In this document: piece by piece, positions 35,660-46,759 of the stretch
How the letters are laid out: every line of letters begins with the position of its first letter
Numbering within the stretch: position 1 is the first letter of the stretch
Source of the DNA: Trematomus loennbergii
Lineage: Eukaryota; Chordata; Actinopteri; Perciformes; Nototheniidae
Assembly (NCBI GenBank): GCA_012861695.1
Contig: JAAOOA010000156.1
Span: 248,001 to 312,000 of the forward strand
Length of the DNA: 64,000 bases
Reading direction: 5' to 3'
Made by a program: the position numbers and the translations under genes
Notes under the pieces: model-generated
What the model saw: the letters and a program-made list of their open reading frames with translations, nothing else
Told to the model about the DNA's origin: nothing
Database searches by the model: none

Positions 35660-36290
35660 TGTTGTTGTTTTCTCATAAAATACTCTCCTATGACTTTTCA
35701 GTGACATTCTTTACGACATATTTAACTGTGACTTATTTTATGATTTTATACCATTGCACTTTTTATGGCCCACAACACCAGGACATTTTATGGCAGATGA
35801 TAATTACAGGACTTCTTAATGACACACTTTACAATGACATATTATGGCAGACTATACTTTTACTAGTATTAATGACATTGTAATACACTATAAAACATGT
35901 TATGACTTTTTATACTGTACTATGACATTTTTATTGTATACTGAACTTTAACTTTTGTAATGACATTTTTGCCTTGCTATAAAACTTGAATCACCCAACT
36001 AATAAATGCTCTACTTGAACAAATTGCATGACTTTATTAATAACATTCATTACTGTACAATAACTTTAATCATACTATGACACTTTTATTATGGCCAAAA
36101 ATACTTAAATGACATACTATTTGGTGATGCAATGGCCTATTATGATAAGATGCTTTTTTTTATGTTATGCTTGACTTTTGTATGACTTATTATGGCATTC
36201 TATACTATTCTATTCTATAATGACATGTTGTAGATATGCTATAGTATGACTTTTTAATTACATTTTTACGAGAGTCTATTTCTATCTATC
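35660..36290. repeat. Degenerate TATGACATTTT-type tract (unit 2)
   Basis: It is the counterpart of 21,724-22,450, uninterrupted by the truncated LINE on its left. Many short deletions distinguish the two copies, although flanking sequence is close to identical. Confidence 0.6.
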
Positions 36291-37327
36291 CATTATGCTA
36301 TAGTTTTTTGTAAGACATATTTTATTGCATTCTCTACTATGACATCTTATACCACATCTTTTGATGGCATACTATACTTTGAAATGTTTTATGTCATGAC
36401 AAGTAATTTAGCAATGTAGGGGTCATAGGCTATCTTGCCCAAGTACACTTTAACATTCAGAAGTGAAGAGCATCCAATGAATCCACTCTCTTCTGATTGG
36501 TTGGCGAGTATTTTCTGAGTCACACCTGCCAAAGGTAATTCATTAAGTTGGAATGCACCTCACAACCCTTATCATTGTCAGCAGATGTTGTGCTTTTATG
36601 GTACATATCCTCAAACAAATCTTCAATGAAATGAACTCAAAACACAGGAGGCCAGGAATTGGTCAAAAGTGTCAAAAGTGTTCTGCTCTTTTCTCATCAA
36701 GCATCACATTATCAGTGTCCTCACCTTGCTCTGAATTATTACTGCAAGTGGATAAAGGTACAGAGTGCATGCAAAAACAATAAGAAAAACAGGTAATTTC
36801 GTTCCACTTTTTTGACCTTGTTAATTTGTTTATGTGCATTGTAGTACCATCATGTTCATAATGCAAACTACCGTCACAATTACTTTATTTCACCCCACCC
36901 TAAATCTCCTCCAGAAGATGGGTGTAAATATCCCAGAAATGTAAGAACAATGCATTCAGGCCGACTCTTCTGGGGCTTCTGTCAAAATAAAGGTCAAACT
37001 CAAACTTTGTCCAATTACCACTGACCTTCCTACATGCCTCATTAATCACACTGATGGGGCTTTAATTGAGGATGAAACTGTTCTAAGATACCAGGGACTG
37101 AATCTGAGGAATGATAGATATTCACATTCTCCTCTTGTAAAATAAAGAATAAGTAACTAGTAAATGAAACTGTAATGTGCTACTCTTTTACTGACAATGT
37201 GTGTTTTGAATTGATGGACATCTTGAATGAGAACAATTTACGAGCTGAAACAAATGGAAAACTATAAAGATGCTGTGATGGAAAAGTCTTAGAGGAATAG
37301 TTTCAAGTCAAGAGATTTCTTTGAATA
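36291..37327. other. Non-coding stretch after the duplication
   Basis: No gene or recognised repeat is supportable. This marks the exit from unit 2 homology. Confidence 0.35.
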
Positions 37328-37331
37328 TTAA

Positions 37332-37772
37332 AGGGCCTATTTTGCTCATGTTCAGGTTCATATCAGTATGTAGTGTCTCTACTGTGACATGTCTCCATGC
37401 TCTAATGTTCACAAAGCTCTTTATTTTCTCATGCTGCCTGTTGCAGCACCTCTTTTCACCCTCTGTCTAAACCAGAGCCCAGTCTGCTTTGATTGGTTAG
37501 CTGGCCGGCTCTGTTGTGATTGGTCCTGCTTAGAGATGTCCCGCCCTTTAGTCTTTCATGTAAAATGTGTGGGAGAGCCAGACAGCAGAAGCCCAAACGT
37601 TACAAACTGATGTCATTATGTTCTGAAAGTAAACAAAGGAGTCCAATGGAGGCATTTCCAGCCGGGGAGGAGTGTGCCGGAGAGAGGAACTTTGGGATTT
37701 TAGGCTTTGAAGACCATTTACTTGCACACAAACCTATATAAGGGAAACCCCATAAAATGAAAATAGGGCCCT
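37332..37772. mobile_element. TTAA-flanked MITE, family 1
   Basis: AGGGCCTATTTTGCTC at the left and AAAATAGGGCCCT at the right form an inverted repeat flanked by TTAA (37,328-37,331 and 37,773-37,776), suggesting piggyBac-type mobilisation. Partial relatives occur at about 23,215-23,303, 47,945-48,090 (inverted) and 54,190-54,280. Confidence 0.7.
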
Positions 37773-37776
37773 TTAA

Positions 37777-40276
37777 ATAAATGAATTGCTCACAGCAAGA
37801 GTCTGAAAAGACAGAATGAGTTGCGCTGTGTTCATGTGTTCTTTTTGTGGTTGATTGCAACAAAAAACAGAACCGTTGGAGACCAGATGCAGACAGTACC
37901 TTATTTGGTCAGTGTTTTAACATCCCATCCACCCCTCTTACGAGAAACCGTGTTAAAACACCTCCAAATATGGAGAAACCAAGAAAGATTTGCTTTTCAG
38001 CTCCCTGGGTTAGCGGATTGGGAAAGATTATGTCTACTTGTATGTCATTAAAATGCAGACGATGCATCAGAGACAAATCTGTCATTGTTTTTTCAACAGA
38101 TTTGGTTTCTTACTGACAGAAAAGAGATTCATGCTGGGATTCTCAACAAATACATCTCTTCACACTGCAGACATTGTCAGATGTTGCGACACACAAGATA
38201 CAATTATATAAAATACACCCTCACATTTTCATGCTGTAACCAGAAGCATACAATAAACTACTTCCAAATGTTTTTTAATATAAAATACAACAGATAACTT
38301 ATGGTTAAAGAAATAGGATTAGCTGTACACAATTTGGATTAAATAAACACAATTTATACCACATTAAACAGCTGATTTATTTTTTTGGGTTAGTCTGATA
38401 AAAGTTTTAAGAAATATGTAATGTAAATGTTACTTAATGCGAAAATTAAAGCAATGTCAATATATTTACTTGTCGGTGTTACGACCTGGCTCATTGGCTG
38501 CAACAAAGATGGGAGACCAGACAAGTTAAGTGTAACAAAAGCATATTTATTTACAATGCCACAAAAACCAAAGGTCTTCAAAGAAACCTAATAAATGTGG
38601 AAGTCAGTATCAGTAGTGATTGCGTGTATGGGTGTGTGAAAATGTGCAGAAACAAAGACGCCGTGTCCAACAGAAGAGAGAGGGCAGTATGGGTTGGTGT
38701 TTGACGGCCCAGGTGTGGCTCATCAGGTTGATCACCTGAAACACAAACAAGAGCCAGCAAGCAGAACGCAAAGGCATAGACCCCTAGTGGAGTGGAGGGG
38801 GTCCCCCCCCCTTAAAAAGGAGGAACACCATCCAAAGTAGCAACCAACACAGAATAATATTTAATATATATAAACATTTAGTATGACATGTAACATATAA
38901 TAAAAACATGAGAATACAGTAAAGAAAATGTCATGCAAAAAGTCAAAATATAGTGTATATAGCAACATAAATATAAATAATAAAAAGCTAATGATAGAAA
39001 GTCCTATTTTGGTTCAGTATGACTGCAATCAATAATTGATCCACCAATCCTGTAACAGCATCCAAGAATCAGTCAGACTCTAATTAGTAATCAAGTCATT
39101 TCCAAAGCGTCTGTCTTCTGTCCCTGACCCAACAGACCCTCAGTACAGTTACACCAAGGACGTCTGTTATGACTCACATAATCCTCTGGTTCAGTCATAA
39201 ATAATTGCCTACATTCAGGGGTTAAATTGGGTTATTTTAAAGTGGGTCGCATTTCAAAGTTAAGTGTACCAACTTGGTGTACTTTGAGATCAACTTTAAC
39301 AGGATAGATTGTGCTGTACATGTAAACAGTGTATTCAATAAACAAACACGTGTTCTACATGAATGATCATAACATATGATTCATTACCCAGCATAAAGAA
39401 GACATCTGCACACATGGTAAAAGAGACAGGGTCCATGTTTGAAGAAGGGGGATGTGTGTGTGTTTGTGATGATTTTGACGTATTCTTTATGAGTATTTCG
39501 ACATACTACACAGAGGTGGGAGAAGGTCATGTAAAAAGGAAGGAGAAGATGAAGCGAAGGAGATGAAGAGATTGAAGAAGGGGATGAGGAGATAAGACAT
39601 GCCAATCTGAGGCAGGGAGAGAGCAGACTGTAGAAGAAATGCAACAAGGGAAGACAGGAGACATTGTGAAAGGATAACAGGTGGGAGGTGTAAAGGAAAC
39701 ACAGAGAAGATGATGCATGACTGAAGGAGATCATTGAGAGGAGAGAAGAACAGATGAAAAGAGGAAAAAGGTAGTTGGAGAAGAGGAATGACATAAAGAC
39801 AAGGAGTAGAGGAGATGAAATTAGGGGAAAACAGGGGGAGAAATTGCGAAAAATGATGTATAAGAGGAAACGTGAGGTGGAGAAGAAGGAAAGGGGGGAA
39901 GGAGAAAGCGGGCCTGGTTTGGTCCGGCCTGCTTAAACCGTGCTGCAGTGGAAAAGCACCATAAGTGTGTTGCTGAACTTAGAGGAAAAATGCAGAAAAG
40001 TTAAATTAATTAAAATTATAATTGTTAAAGCTCAAATGCATTGCACTGACTTTGTTGGAAAACTTGAAAGTGAAATGTAAATCTGCATTAGCACTAATTA
40101 TAGAAAAAAGACAAGTCACTCCAACTTAGCTGAAGTCACAAAGACTAAAATTTGATTTTCCCTGTCGCGCAGAAACAAATCCGTCCAAATAACACGTGTC
40201 AGTTCATGTGACTTGATTACATTCCTTTCCAATTAGCCAGTTAGCAAACAACACCAAACAAACTCCAAATCAGGGA
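37777..40276. other. Repeat-rich intergenic stretch
   Basis: No gene is supportable. Bases 38,475-38,830 (starting GTTACGACCTGGCTC, with a C-rich block near 38,800) resemble an LTR or other dispersed repeat, but I could not define both ends. Bases 39,510-39,910 are strongly purine-rich on the plus strand (GAAGGAGAAGATGAAG-type words). Confidence 0.4.
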
Positions 40277-40284
40277 CATGTTGC

Positions 40285-40717
40285 CATAGGCGATTTTGCG
40301 GGGGGTCAGGGGGGCATTGCCCCCCTAGTGGCTGAAATATGTTACAGCATTACTACGTCGAAAACTGTTCCAATACAAATATTTCGTATATCAATATTTT
40401 AATAAGGTAGGACACTGGTTAATAATATTGTAACGTGTTCAAGTAACCAAGGGATATAGTAGTTATCAAATAAGTATAAGATGTGCACAGTTATGATGTT
40501 TTACAGTTATGTAATGCACTGTGTTGTTGGGGGGAGAGACCGCCCCTTCCATATGAGTGTGTGTGTACGGCGGGCATGGAAAAGTCATACTCAGTGCGGT
40601 GAGCGCTGGCTTTATTGCTACTGTATCCGTAGCACCCCACGCAATAGTTGGGACTGTGTACTGACGTCAGTAAAAAAGGTTTGCCCCACCATGCGCAAAT
40701 GTCAAACTCCGCCTATG
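40285..40717. mobile_element. hAT MITE (433 bp)
   Basis: The termini CATAGGCG...CGCCTATG are flanked by a perfect 8-bp TSD CATGTTGC (40,277-40,284 and 40,718-40,725). The left subterminal region is G-rich (GGGGGGTCAGGGGGGC). It has no coding capacity. Confidence 0.85.
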
Positions 40718-40725
40718 CATGTTGC

Positions 40726-42141
40726 TCTGCTTCCCATCTTAATACCTTTCCTCCATCAGGGACAGGAACTTAGTGAATGTAGGTAAATGAAAAACACTTA
40801 AGAGGACTCACTACAGGTAAATATAGCATCTCAACCAAGAATCCAGGCTAATTAAAATAGACTTTATCATTTGGGGACTTGTACTTGGTAATCGTCTCTC
40901 ACCTGGGGGCCTGTCAAAGGGGACATTTGTCCCTCAAACATTATTCTTTTCAACAGGAGAGCAGACCTGTTGCTTCTTTAGAGAATCACAGAGCTCAGAA
41001 AAAGGAGAAGAGATGCCTTGAAACAGAAACGCATGACATCTCTCTTTCTGTCTGTTACTGCTTTCACACTGAGCTGCAGTCGATACTCCAACCTGTGGTC
41101 AGAGAGGTGAGTTATCGAACACAAATCTCTGTCAAAGTGCAATCTATCCACTGTCTCACCATGAATACAAACAACAAACATATTCTCATGTTCATAATGG
41201 GTCCATCCCAACACTTTGTTGCATCTAGATGGATCTCAAAGTAAAGACATCTTTAGTTCTTCTCTAGTCTTGTTGTGGTCATTTAACATCTTGCCAAGGA
41301 CAACAGTTGAAAATTAGCCTGCTGGCTAATACTGGCTCATTTACAGCAATGTGGATTAATGTGCACTGTCCTTTAATTAAATAAACAAACAAACAAACAA
41401 ACATACAATACGGACCAAGTGAGTTTTATAGGTAACAGGAACTTGTTGTCTCTGATACATCGGGGTTCATACTATAACTGTGGTACATTCAGCTGGTTGC
41501 AATAACGATGAAAATGGCTGATATGCTAAAGTCATAATAAAATTGTATAAGGCAAGACAAGATATGACATTCTAGAATCAGAATGATTGCATTAGGAGGA
41601 TATATTAGGGTAATGTTCAGCTTCATGTTTATAATCATCTAAGTCGCTCCCAATGACTCGTAAAAACAATAATTTGGACAAGAGGTTCACATAAAGTAAT
41701 GAAAGATTTTTTATTTATTTAAATCTGATGGTCTTTGCAGGATCACAGCATTGTTTACAGAGATGCAAAAATGAACTTTTAACATGATAATAAACATCTG
41801 TTCTTGCATGCTTTGTTATTAGTACACAGTGTATTTCACAGATCATAAAGTTCATTAAAGTGATAAGATCACAACATTTCTCAGTATCTCATTAAATGCA
41901 TTGTTATTAACTTTAACAAACCACAACACAAATAAATACATGAACGATAACCACACATCTTGAGTGATTGTCATTAATAAAGTTTTTCAGTTCAATAATA
42001 TTAATAATCATAAACGTGCGACAACTCATCGACTAATTGCCTGAATTGTATAGGCAGCCCGTGATTCAACACAGTGTGTTCCCTCTTCAGTTAGCAGTCC
42101 TTTAACTTAGTCACCAACATATCATACATGTGTTCATATGT
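40726..42141. other. Intergenic, no gene seen
   Basis: The only recognisable item is a short (AAAC)n microsatellite at about 41,383-41,405. Otherwise the sequence is AT-rich and non-coding by inspection. Confidence 0.4.
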
Positions 42142-42145
42142 TTAA

Positions 42146-42632
42146 AGTGGACCTATCATGCTATATTTGAATAATATAGTGTAGGACCATACCTATATAA
42201 GGCATATTTATACTTTTTTTTTTTCAAAATACCAAACAGATCATGCATTTTAGCCATGCCTCATTTTGCTCAATTTGACAATTTCTAGCTGTTTTTGCAA
42301 GGGCAGATTCTGTGAGAACAGCACCATCTACATGCCTGGCATATGTACTACAGCGTCTCCAGCGCTTTCGAACGGCAATGGCCGTGGCCGTCTCCTCCTG
42401 ATTGGTGGAGTTGGCCCAATAGCCGTAGCCCCACTGTCCTGACGTCAGGACAGTGTTCAAATCAGTATCAGTTTTTATCAGATCCGTTGCAGCCCCTTTT
42501 TTAGAGATTTGGGTATGGAGGAAAATAGAGAGGGTTGTGTTTTCTGACACTTGGTGAGTTCCCTGGAACACCGGGGACACATATTCATGTATAAAAGACG
42601 TACAAAAGTGCATTTTGCATGATAGGTCCCCT
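42146..42632. mobile_element. TTAA-flanked MITE, family 2 (long form)
   Basis: AGTGGACCTATCATGC and GCATGATAGGTCCCC form terminal inverted repeats flanked by TTAA (42,142-42,145 and 42,633-42,636). An internally deleted relative lies at 54,481-54,725. TTAA duplication points to piggyBac-type mobilisation. Confidence 0.8.
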
Positions 42633-42829
42633 TTAAGTGGGTTGGAGACATTTAACACAAACTTTTCTAATTTTAATTAGATTTATTTTTATTTTTATTC
42701 AATGAAAAAACATATCTGAATTCAATGCCTGACTTTTTGAGACTTGGCAATTCAATTCTACAAAATAAAAGAGCACTTAAAAAGTTAATTTAGACAAATG
42801 TAATGCGGGAAAACCTGAACACCAGGGAA

Positions 42830-43140
42830 AGCCCAAACTGATAGATAATTGAGAGGGTGTAGAAGAAAAGGGTGAAGGAGGAAGGGTGGATAGAGGGAGA
42901 AGGATAAGGTGGATGAAGAAAGGATTCAAGTAGATGGAGGAGGAAGGGGAAAGAGAGGGACTTGTGGAGGTATTTCTTAAGCGTTTTTTTTTTATATCAC
43001 TCGATATAAAGTGGGAAAACCCGGCACTCCGGGAGAAAACCCTATATAGAAATACGATAGAGAGGGTGAGGAGGAAGGGTAGATGGAGGTGGGGTGAGGA
43101 AGATGAAGGAGAAGAGAGATGAAGAGTGGGAAGAAAAGGC
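42830..43140. repeat. Purine-rich (GA-rich) tract
   Basis: The plus strand is dominated by GAGG, GAAG and GGAT words. A similar tract occurs at 39,510-39,910. It directly follows the 3' end of the minus-strand coiled-coil gene and may belong to its 3' UTR. Confidence 0.45.
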
Positions 43141-43161
43141 AGCTACTGTCGCCGTAGACAA

Positions 43162-45356
43162 CTAGCAGTGGCTTCTATCATACTCCTCTCTTTTCTTCTC
43201 TTTCTTCTTATCCTTTTTGCTTTTCTTCCCCATACGTACCTTTCCTTCCGCGGGGGTCTTCTTTGGGTCAGAGACTTCTTCTGGGTCCTTCGTCTGTTCC
43301 TCTTTCAGCAGCACTTCCTCTTCTGCCTCTGCCTTCTTTAGGTCAGAGACTTCTTCCAGTTCCTTCACCTCTTCCTCCACCTTCTTCTCTCTGGTTTTGC
43401 AGCTCTGGTCTTTCAGCACTGCCGCCCAGGTACGTTTTTTCTCCTCTCCGCTTTCCATTTTCTGCAGACCCACCTCTCCTGCCTCGGTCTTCGGTAAGTC
43501 GGGGAACTCTTCCACTTCTTTCTTCTCATCCGTCACCTCTGAGGTTTCACAGCTCTGGACTATATTGGCCAGGCTGTCCATCTCATTTACGATAATCCCC
43601 ATCGCTTTCAACGCCTTTTCTCTTTTCCTCTCATGTTTTTTCTTGTTTCTGTTTTTTTCTTTCTGCAGCATTTCCTCTTCTGCCTCGGTCTGCTTTAAGT
43701 CGGAGACTTCTTCCAGTTCCTTCACCTCTTCCTCCACCTTCTTCTCTCTGGTTTTGCAGCTCTTGTCTTTATTGGCCACCACTGCTGCCCAGCTACGTTT
43801 GGTCTCCTCTCCGCTTTCCATTTCCTGGAGGCCTGCCTCTCCTGCCTCGGTCTGATTTAAGTCGGGGGACTCTTCTGGTTCTTTCTCCTCTTCCTCTTCC
43901 TCTGGGGTTTCACAGATCTGGTCTTTATTGGCCAGGTTGTCCTCTGTCGGTTTTACCTTCGCCATCGGTGTGAAGTTAATTTCCCAGCAATTTGGTGTCT
44001 CAACAACAAGGTCATTTATGGACTCCTCCTGTGGTTTGATCAATTCCTCATCCAAGCGAAGCTGTTTCTCAGCCTGGGCCTCAGGGAACTTCTCGTCCAG
44101 TTTGATATCCTTGACTCTTTTCCTCTGTTGTTTTTTCTTCTTTCTGCTTTTCTCTTTCTGCAGCACTACCTCTTCGGTGTTCTTTAAGAAGAAGACCTCT
44201 TCTGGTTCCTTCTTCTCATCCTCCACCTCTGTGGTTTCACAGCTCTGGTCTTTAATGGCCACCGCTGCCACGAGGCTAAGTTTGATCTCCTCTCCGCTTT
44301 CCTCTGTCTGCAGCTCTTCCTCTGCTGCCTCGTCTTTGGGAAGACTGGGAACTCTTCTGGTTCTTTCTTCTCATCCTCCACCTCTGGAGTCTCAACTACG
44401 TCCTGTGTGGACTCCTCCTCTTCATCCTCCACCTCTTGAGTCTGAACCACGTCCTGTGTGGACTCATCCTCAGTGAACTTCTCCTCCTGATCTTCACTTA
44501 TCTCGATCAAGGTGACTTCCTCTGCCTCGCTGTGATGTGTCTCAGCTAGGTCCTCAATGGATTTCTCCTCTGGATTCTTAATGTGATCCTCCATCTTTTG
44601 GACTTCTGTCACCATCACTGTCTCCTCGTTTTGTTGTTCCTCAGCCGGGCCCTGGGGTAACTTCTCCTCCAGGTTGTTTTCGACCTTGACTTCCTCCTCC
44701 AGGATTTCTTGCTTCACAGCCAGGACCTTTGTGGACATTTCCTCCAGATGTGATTTTTTGTCCTCAATCTTCTGGAATTTATCCTTAATCAATTTGCTTA
44801 GAGAAGCCCAGCTCTCTCTTTTCTCTGCCGTGTCTTTTCTAATCCTCTCTGCCAGGGACTTGTTATCTTTCTCAACGCTTTCAACGTTTGTCACCTTTTT
44901 CTCTTCCAGGCTCTTTGAAGATTCCTCCTTCAGTGCATTGTATTTCTCCTGCCAGTTTGTGGACACTGAGAGACTGTGAGAGAGAGACTCCTTCTCCTGT
45001 TTCAGACCCATGATTTCAGAGTCCTTCTGGTGGATCAGTTCCTGCCAGCCATTCTCAGCTCGCACAAATCCGGCATTGTTTTGCACCAGCAGCTGGTGTG
45101 CTTGTGTCAGACCCTTTATTACAGTTTCCCTCTGCTCGATCCTGGAAATCAACATATTCTGGTGATAAGACCAACTCACCTCCCAGTGCGTGTTTTTCAC
45201 TGCCAGGTCCTTTGCGTACTTGTCCAGAAGTTCATATTTGAACTCCCAGTGTTTGATAACCTCTACAAGTTTAGCTTTGCTGAAGGTATTTGTGGCCTCT
45301 GTGAGCCTCTGAGCGGCTTCCTGCTCACACACTACTGGGCTAATTATTCCAGCCAT
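43162..45356 (-). CDS. Single-exon Glu/Lys-rich coiled-coil protein with internal repeats (one frameshift)
   Basis: I do not recognise this protein. From the ATG at 45,356 (MAGIISPVVCEQEAAQRLTE) the frame runs about 340 codons, shifts by one base near 44,337, and continues about 390 codons to TAG (last residues REEYDRSHC). Residues 1-215 are predicted coiled coil with several Trp (HWEFKYELLDKYAKD). The rest is highly acidic with about three repeats of about 110 residues. Each contains a CET(x)E..EKKE core, a DL(x)KTEAG(E) segment, an ESGEE(x)K(x)xWAAV segment and a final KKK/RKR cluster. The basic clusters could be nuclear-localising. At AAGACGAGGCA the sister repeats predict one more base, so the shift is either a recent disabling mutation or a sequencing error. 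The absence of introns suggests a retrocopy or a large exon. Confidence 0.65.
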
Positions 45357-45619
45357 GGCACAGTTTGTTTTGACTTGAATTGTGCGTAGTTAGAATAATT
45401 GAAGTGTGTCTGTACGAAACCGTGTTTCTTTGTAGAAAACGGTAACTGTCTTTAGTAGATTTTATCTCTGTAAAAGACTGTATTGTTCGTATGTTGAATG
45501 TAGTTTTCTGTAGAAGTTAGTGTATCGAGTGAATCCGAATAACCTGCAATTAACACGACCTGTTCCTAGGGAGTTCCAGAGTATAAATGTGAATCACCCT
45601 TGCATGTTTTGAATGTTCC

Positions 45620-45700
45620 GAATTCCAATCCAACATCAAAGCAGATGATGTCATCATTTATCTGGTGATGACGTTATGACATCATCAGCAGATGATGTCA
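45620..45700. promoter_or_regulatory. Cluster of ATGATGTCATCA-type palindromes upstream of the coiled-coil gene
   Basis: Within about 80 bp, some 270-340 bp upstream of the minus-strand ATG, there are three GATGTCAT(C/G)-like words plus GATGACGTTATG. They resemble half or variant CRE/ATF or bZIP sites. Binding is inferred only from sequence resemblance. Confidence 0.3.
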
Positions 45701-46119
45701 TGAGGTGTAGGTGCTTTGATGTTCTTTATCATGGCCTTCAAAATGGATTCTTAATTGAAGTGTAAAATAACAATACCCAACACCATGTTCACTTCAAGCA
45801 TTTAAATATATTACTATTATGTTAATTAACCTAAGGTAAAATGTGAAATAAATTGATGAATTTTTTATTTGCTTTGTCTATTTTCTATGATTTCTCAAGT
45901 GTTAGGAATCACTTACGGGTGGCAGTTGTTTAGCTATGATTTTAAGCTAATTGCAATTAAAATGTGTTGATTATATACAATTTATATTTTCAGAAGGAAA
46001 TTTAAATCAACAAAGAAGTCATGTTCAAGGAATCTCTGTTACGATACATTATTCATCACCAAACTTTTGAATCTGCTCAGTTATTATATATATTATTATT
46101 AGCATGTTTTCCTTTTCTT

Positions 46120-46390
46120 CAAGGTTCAAGGTTCAAGGCTTTTATTGGTCATACGTACATAGCTACAGTGTAGTTATGACAAAGACAATCTTAGGTCACT
46201 GGCTCCTCCAACAGTGCAACACAATAAAACAGAAAAATAGTGCAAGTAAATAAGTAAAAATTGTAAAATAGTGAAAAAGTGCAATAAGAGTCTATATACA
46301 AGTGATTGGAATATGATATATTAGATAAATAATTGTTAATTTGCAGCCAGATTAATGTTATGGATATTGTTTCAAAAGTGCAGGTGTGAC
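46120..46390. repeat. Dispersed repeat fragment
   Basis: GGTTCAAGGCTTTTATTGGTC, followed by CATACGTACATAGCTACAGT and AATCTTAGGTC, resembles the inverted 3' end of a fish non-LTR element. No coding frame is present. Identification is tentative. Confidence 0.4.
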
Positions 46391-46755
46391 AGAGACACTC
46401 AAGAGACACTCAGAGACACTCATGCCCCTTTCACACCAACGCGTTTTCAGCGCCGGCTCGGAGCTAGAGCCTGAAAAGTACAGTTTTTTCCTCTTCACAC
46501 CGCAGCGGCGCCGCCTCTTAGCTCCAGAATCCGGTTCGTTTCCAGCTCCAAAAAATGGTCGGTCGAGAAGCAAGACTCCGGAGCTAAGAGGACACTCAGA
46601 GACTCTCAGAGACGCTCAGAGACACTCAGAGATGCTCAGAGACACTCAGAGACACTCAGAGACGCTCAGAGACACTCAGAGACTCTCAGAGACACTCAGA
46701 GACACTCAGAGACACTCAGAGACACTCAGAGACTCTCAGAGACGCTCAGAGACAG
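46391..46755 (+). repeat. 10-bp satellite (GAGACACTCA), split by a GC-rich insertion
   Basis: Repeats of GA(C/G)ACTCAGA-type 10-mers occupy 46,391-46,421 and 46,590-46,755 (about 16 further units, with GACTCTC, GACGCTC and GATGCTC variants). Between them is a GC-rich segment starting GCCCCTTTCACACC. Ten bases per unit means the reading frame closes every 30 bp, which gives a spurious repetitive open frame. Confidence 0.8.
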
Positions 46756-46759
46756 ATTT

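Larger units (their letters stand above)
23311..36290 (+). repeat. Tandem duplication, unit 2 (shorter copy)
   Basis: This unit begins exactly with the sequence that opens the window and follows unit 1 block by block. Homology fades after about 36,280. It lacks the equivalent of 14,980-20,713, with the junction near 33,560-33,566. It has empty sites for the unit 1 insertions at 1,241-6,120 and 21,296-21,723. It keeps V, C2 and transmembrane exons (27,280-28,827) that unit 1 has lost. Confidence 0.88.

Noticed and set aside
38475..38830. Inverted LTR
   Set aside because: GTTACGACC resembles an LTR start, but no matching end or target duplication could be found.
43217..44476. Several plus-strand open frames rich in Ser/Phe/Pro
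   Set aside because: They are antisense shadows of the Glu/Lys-rich coding region; GAG/AAG codons give such frames on the opposite strand.
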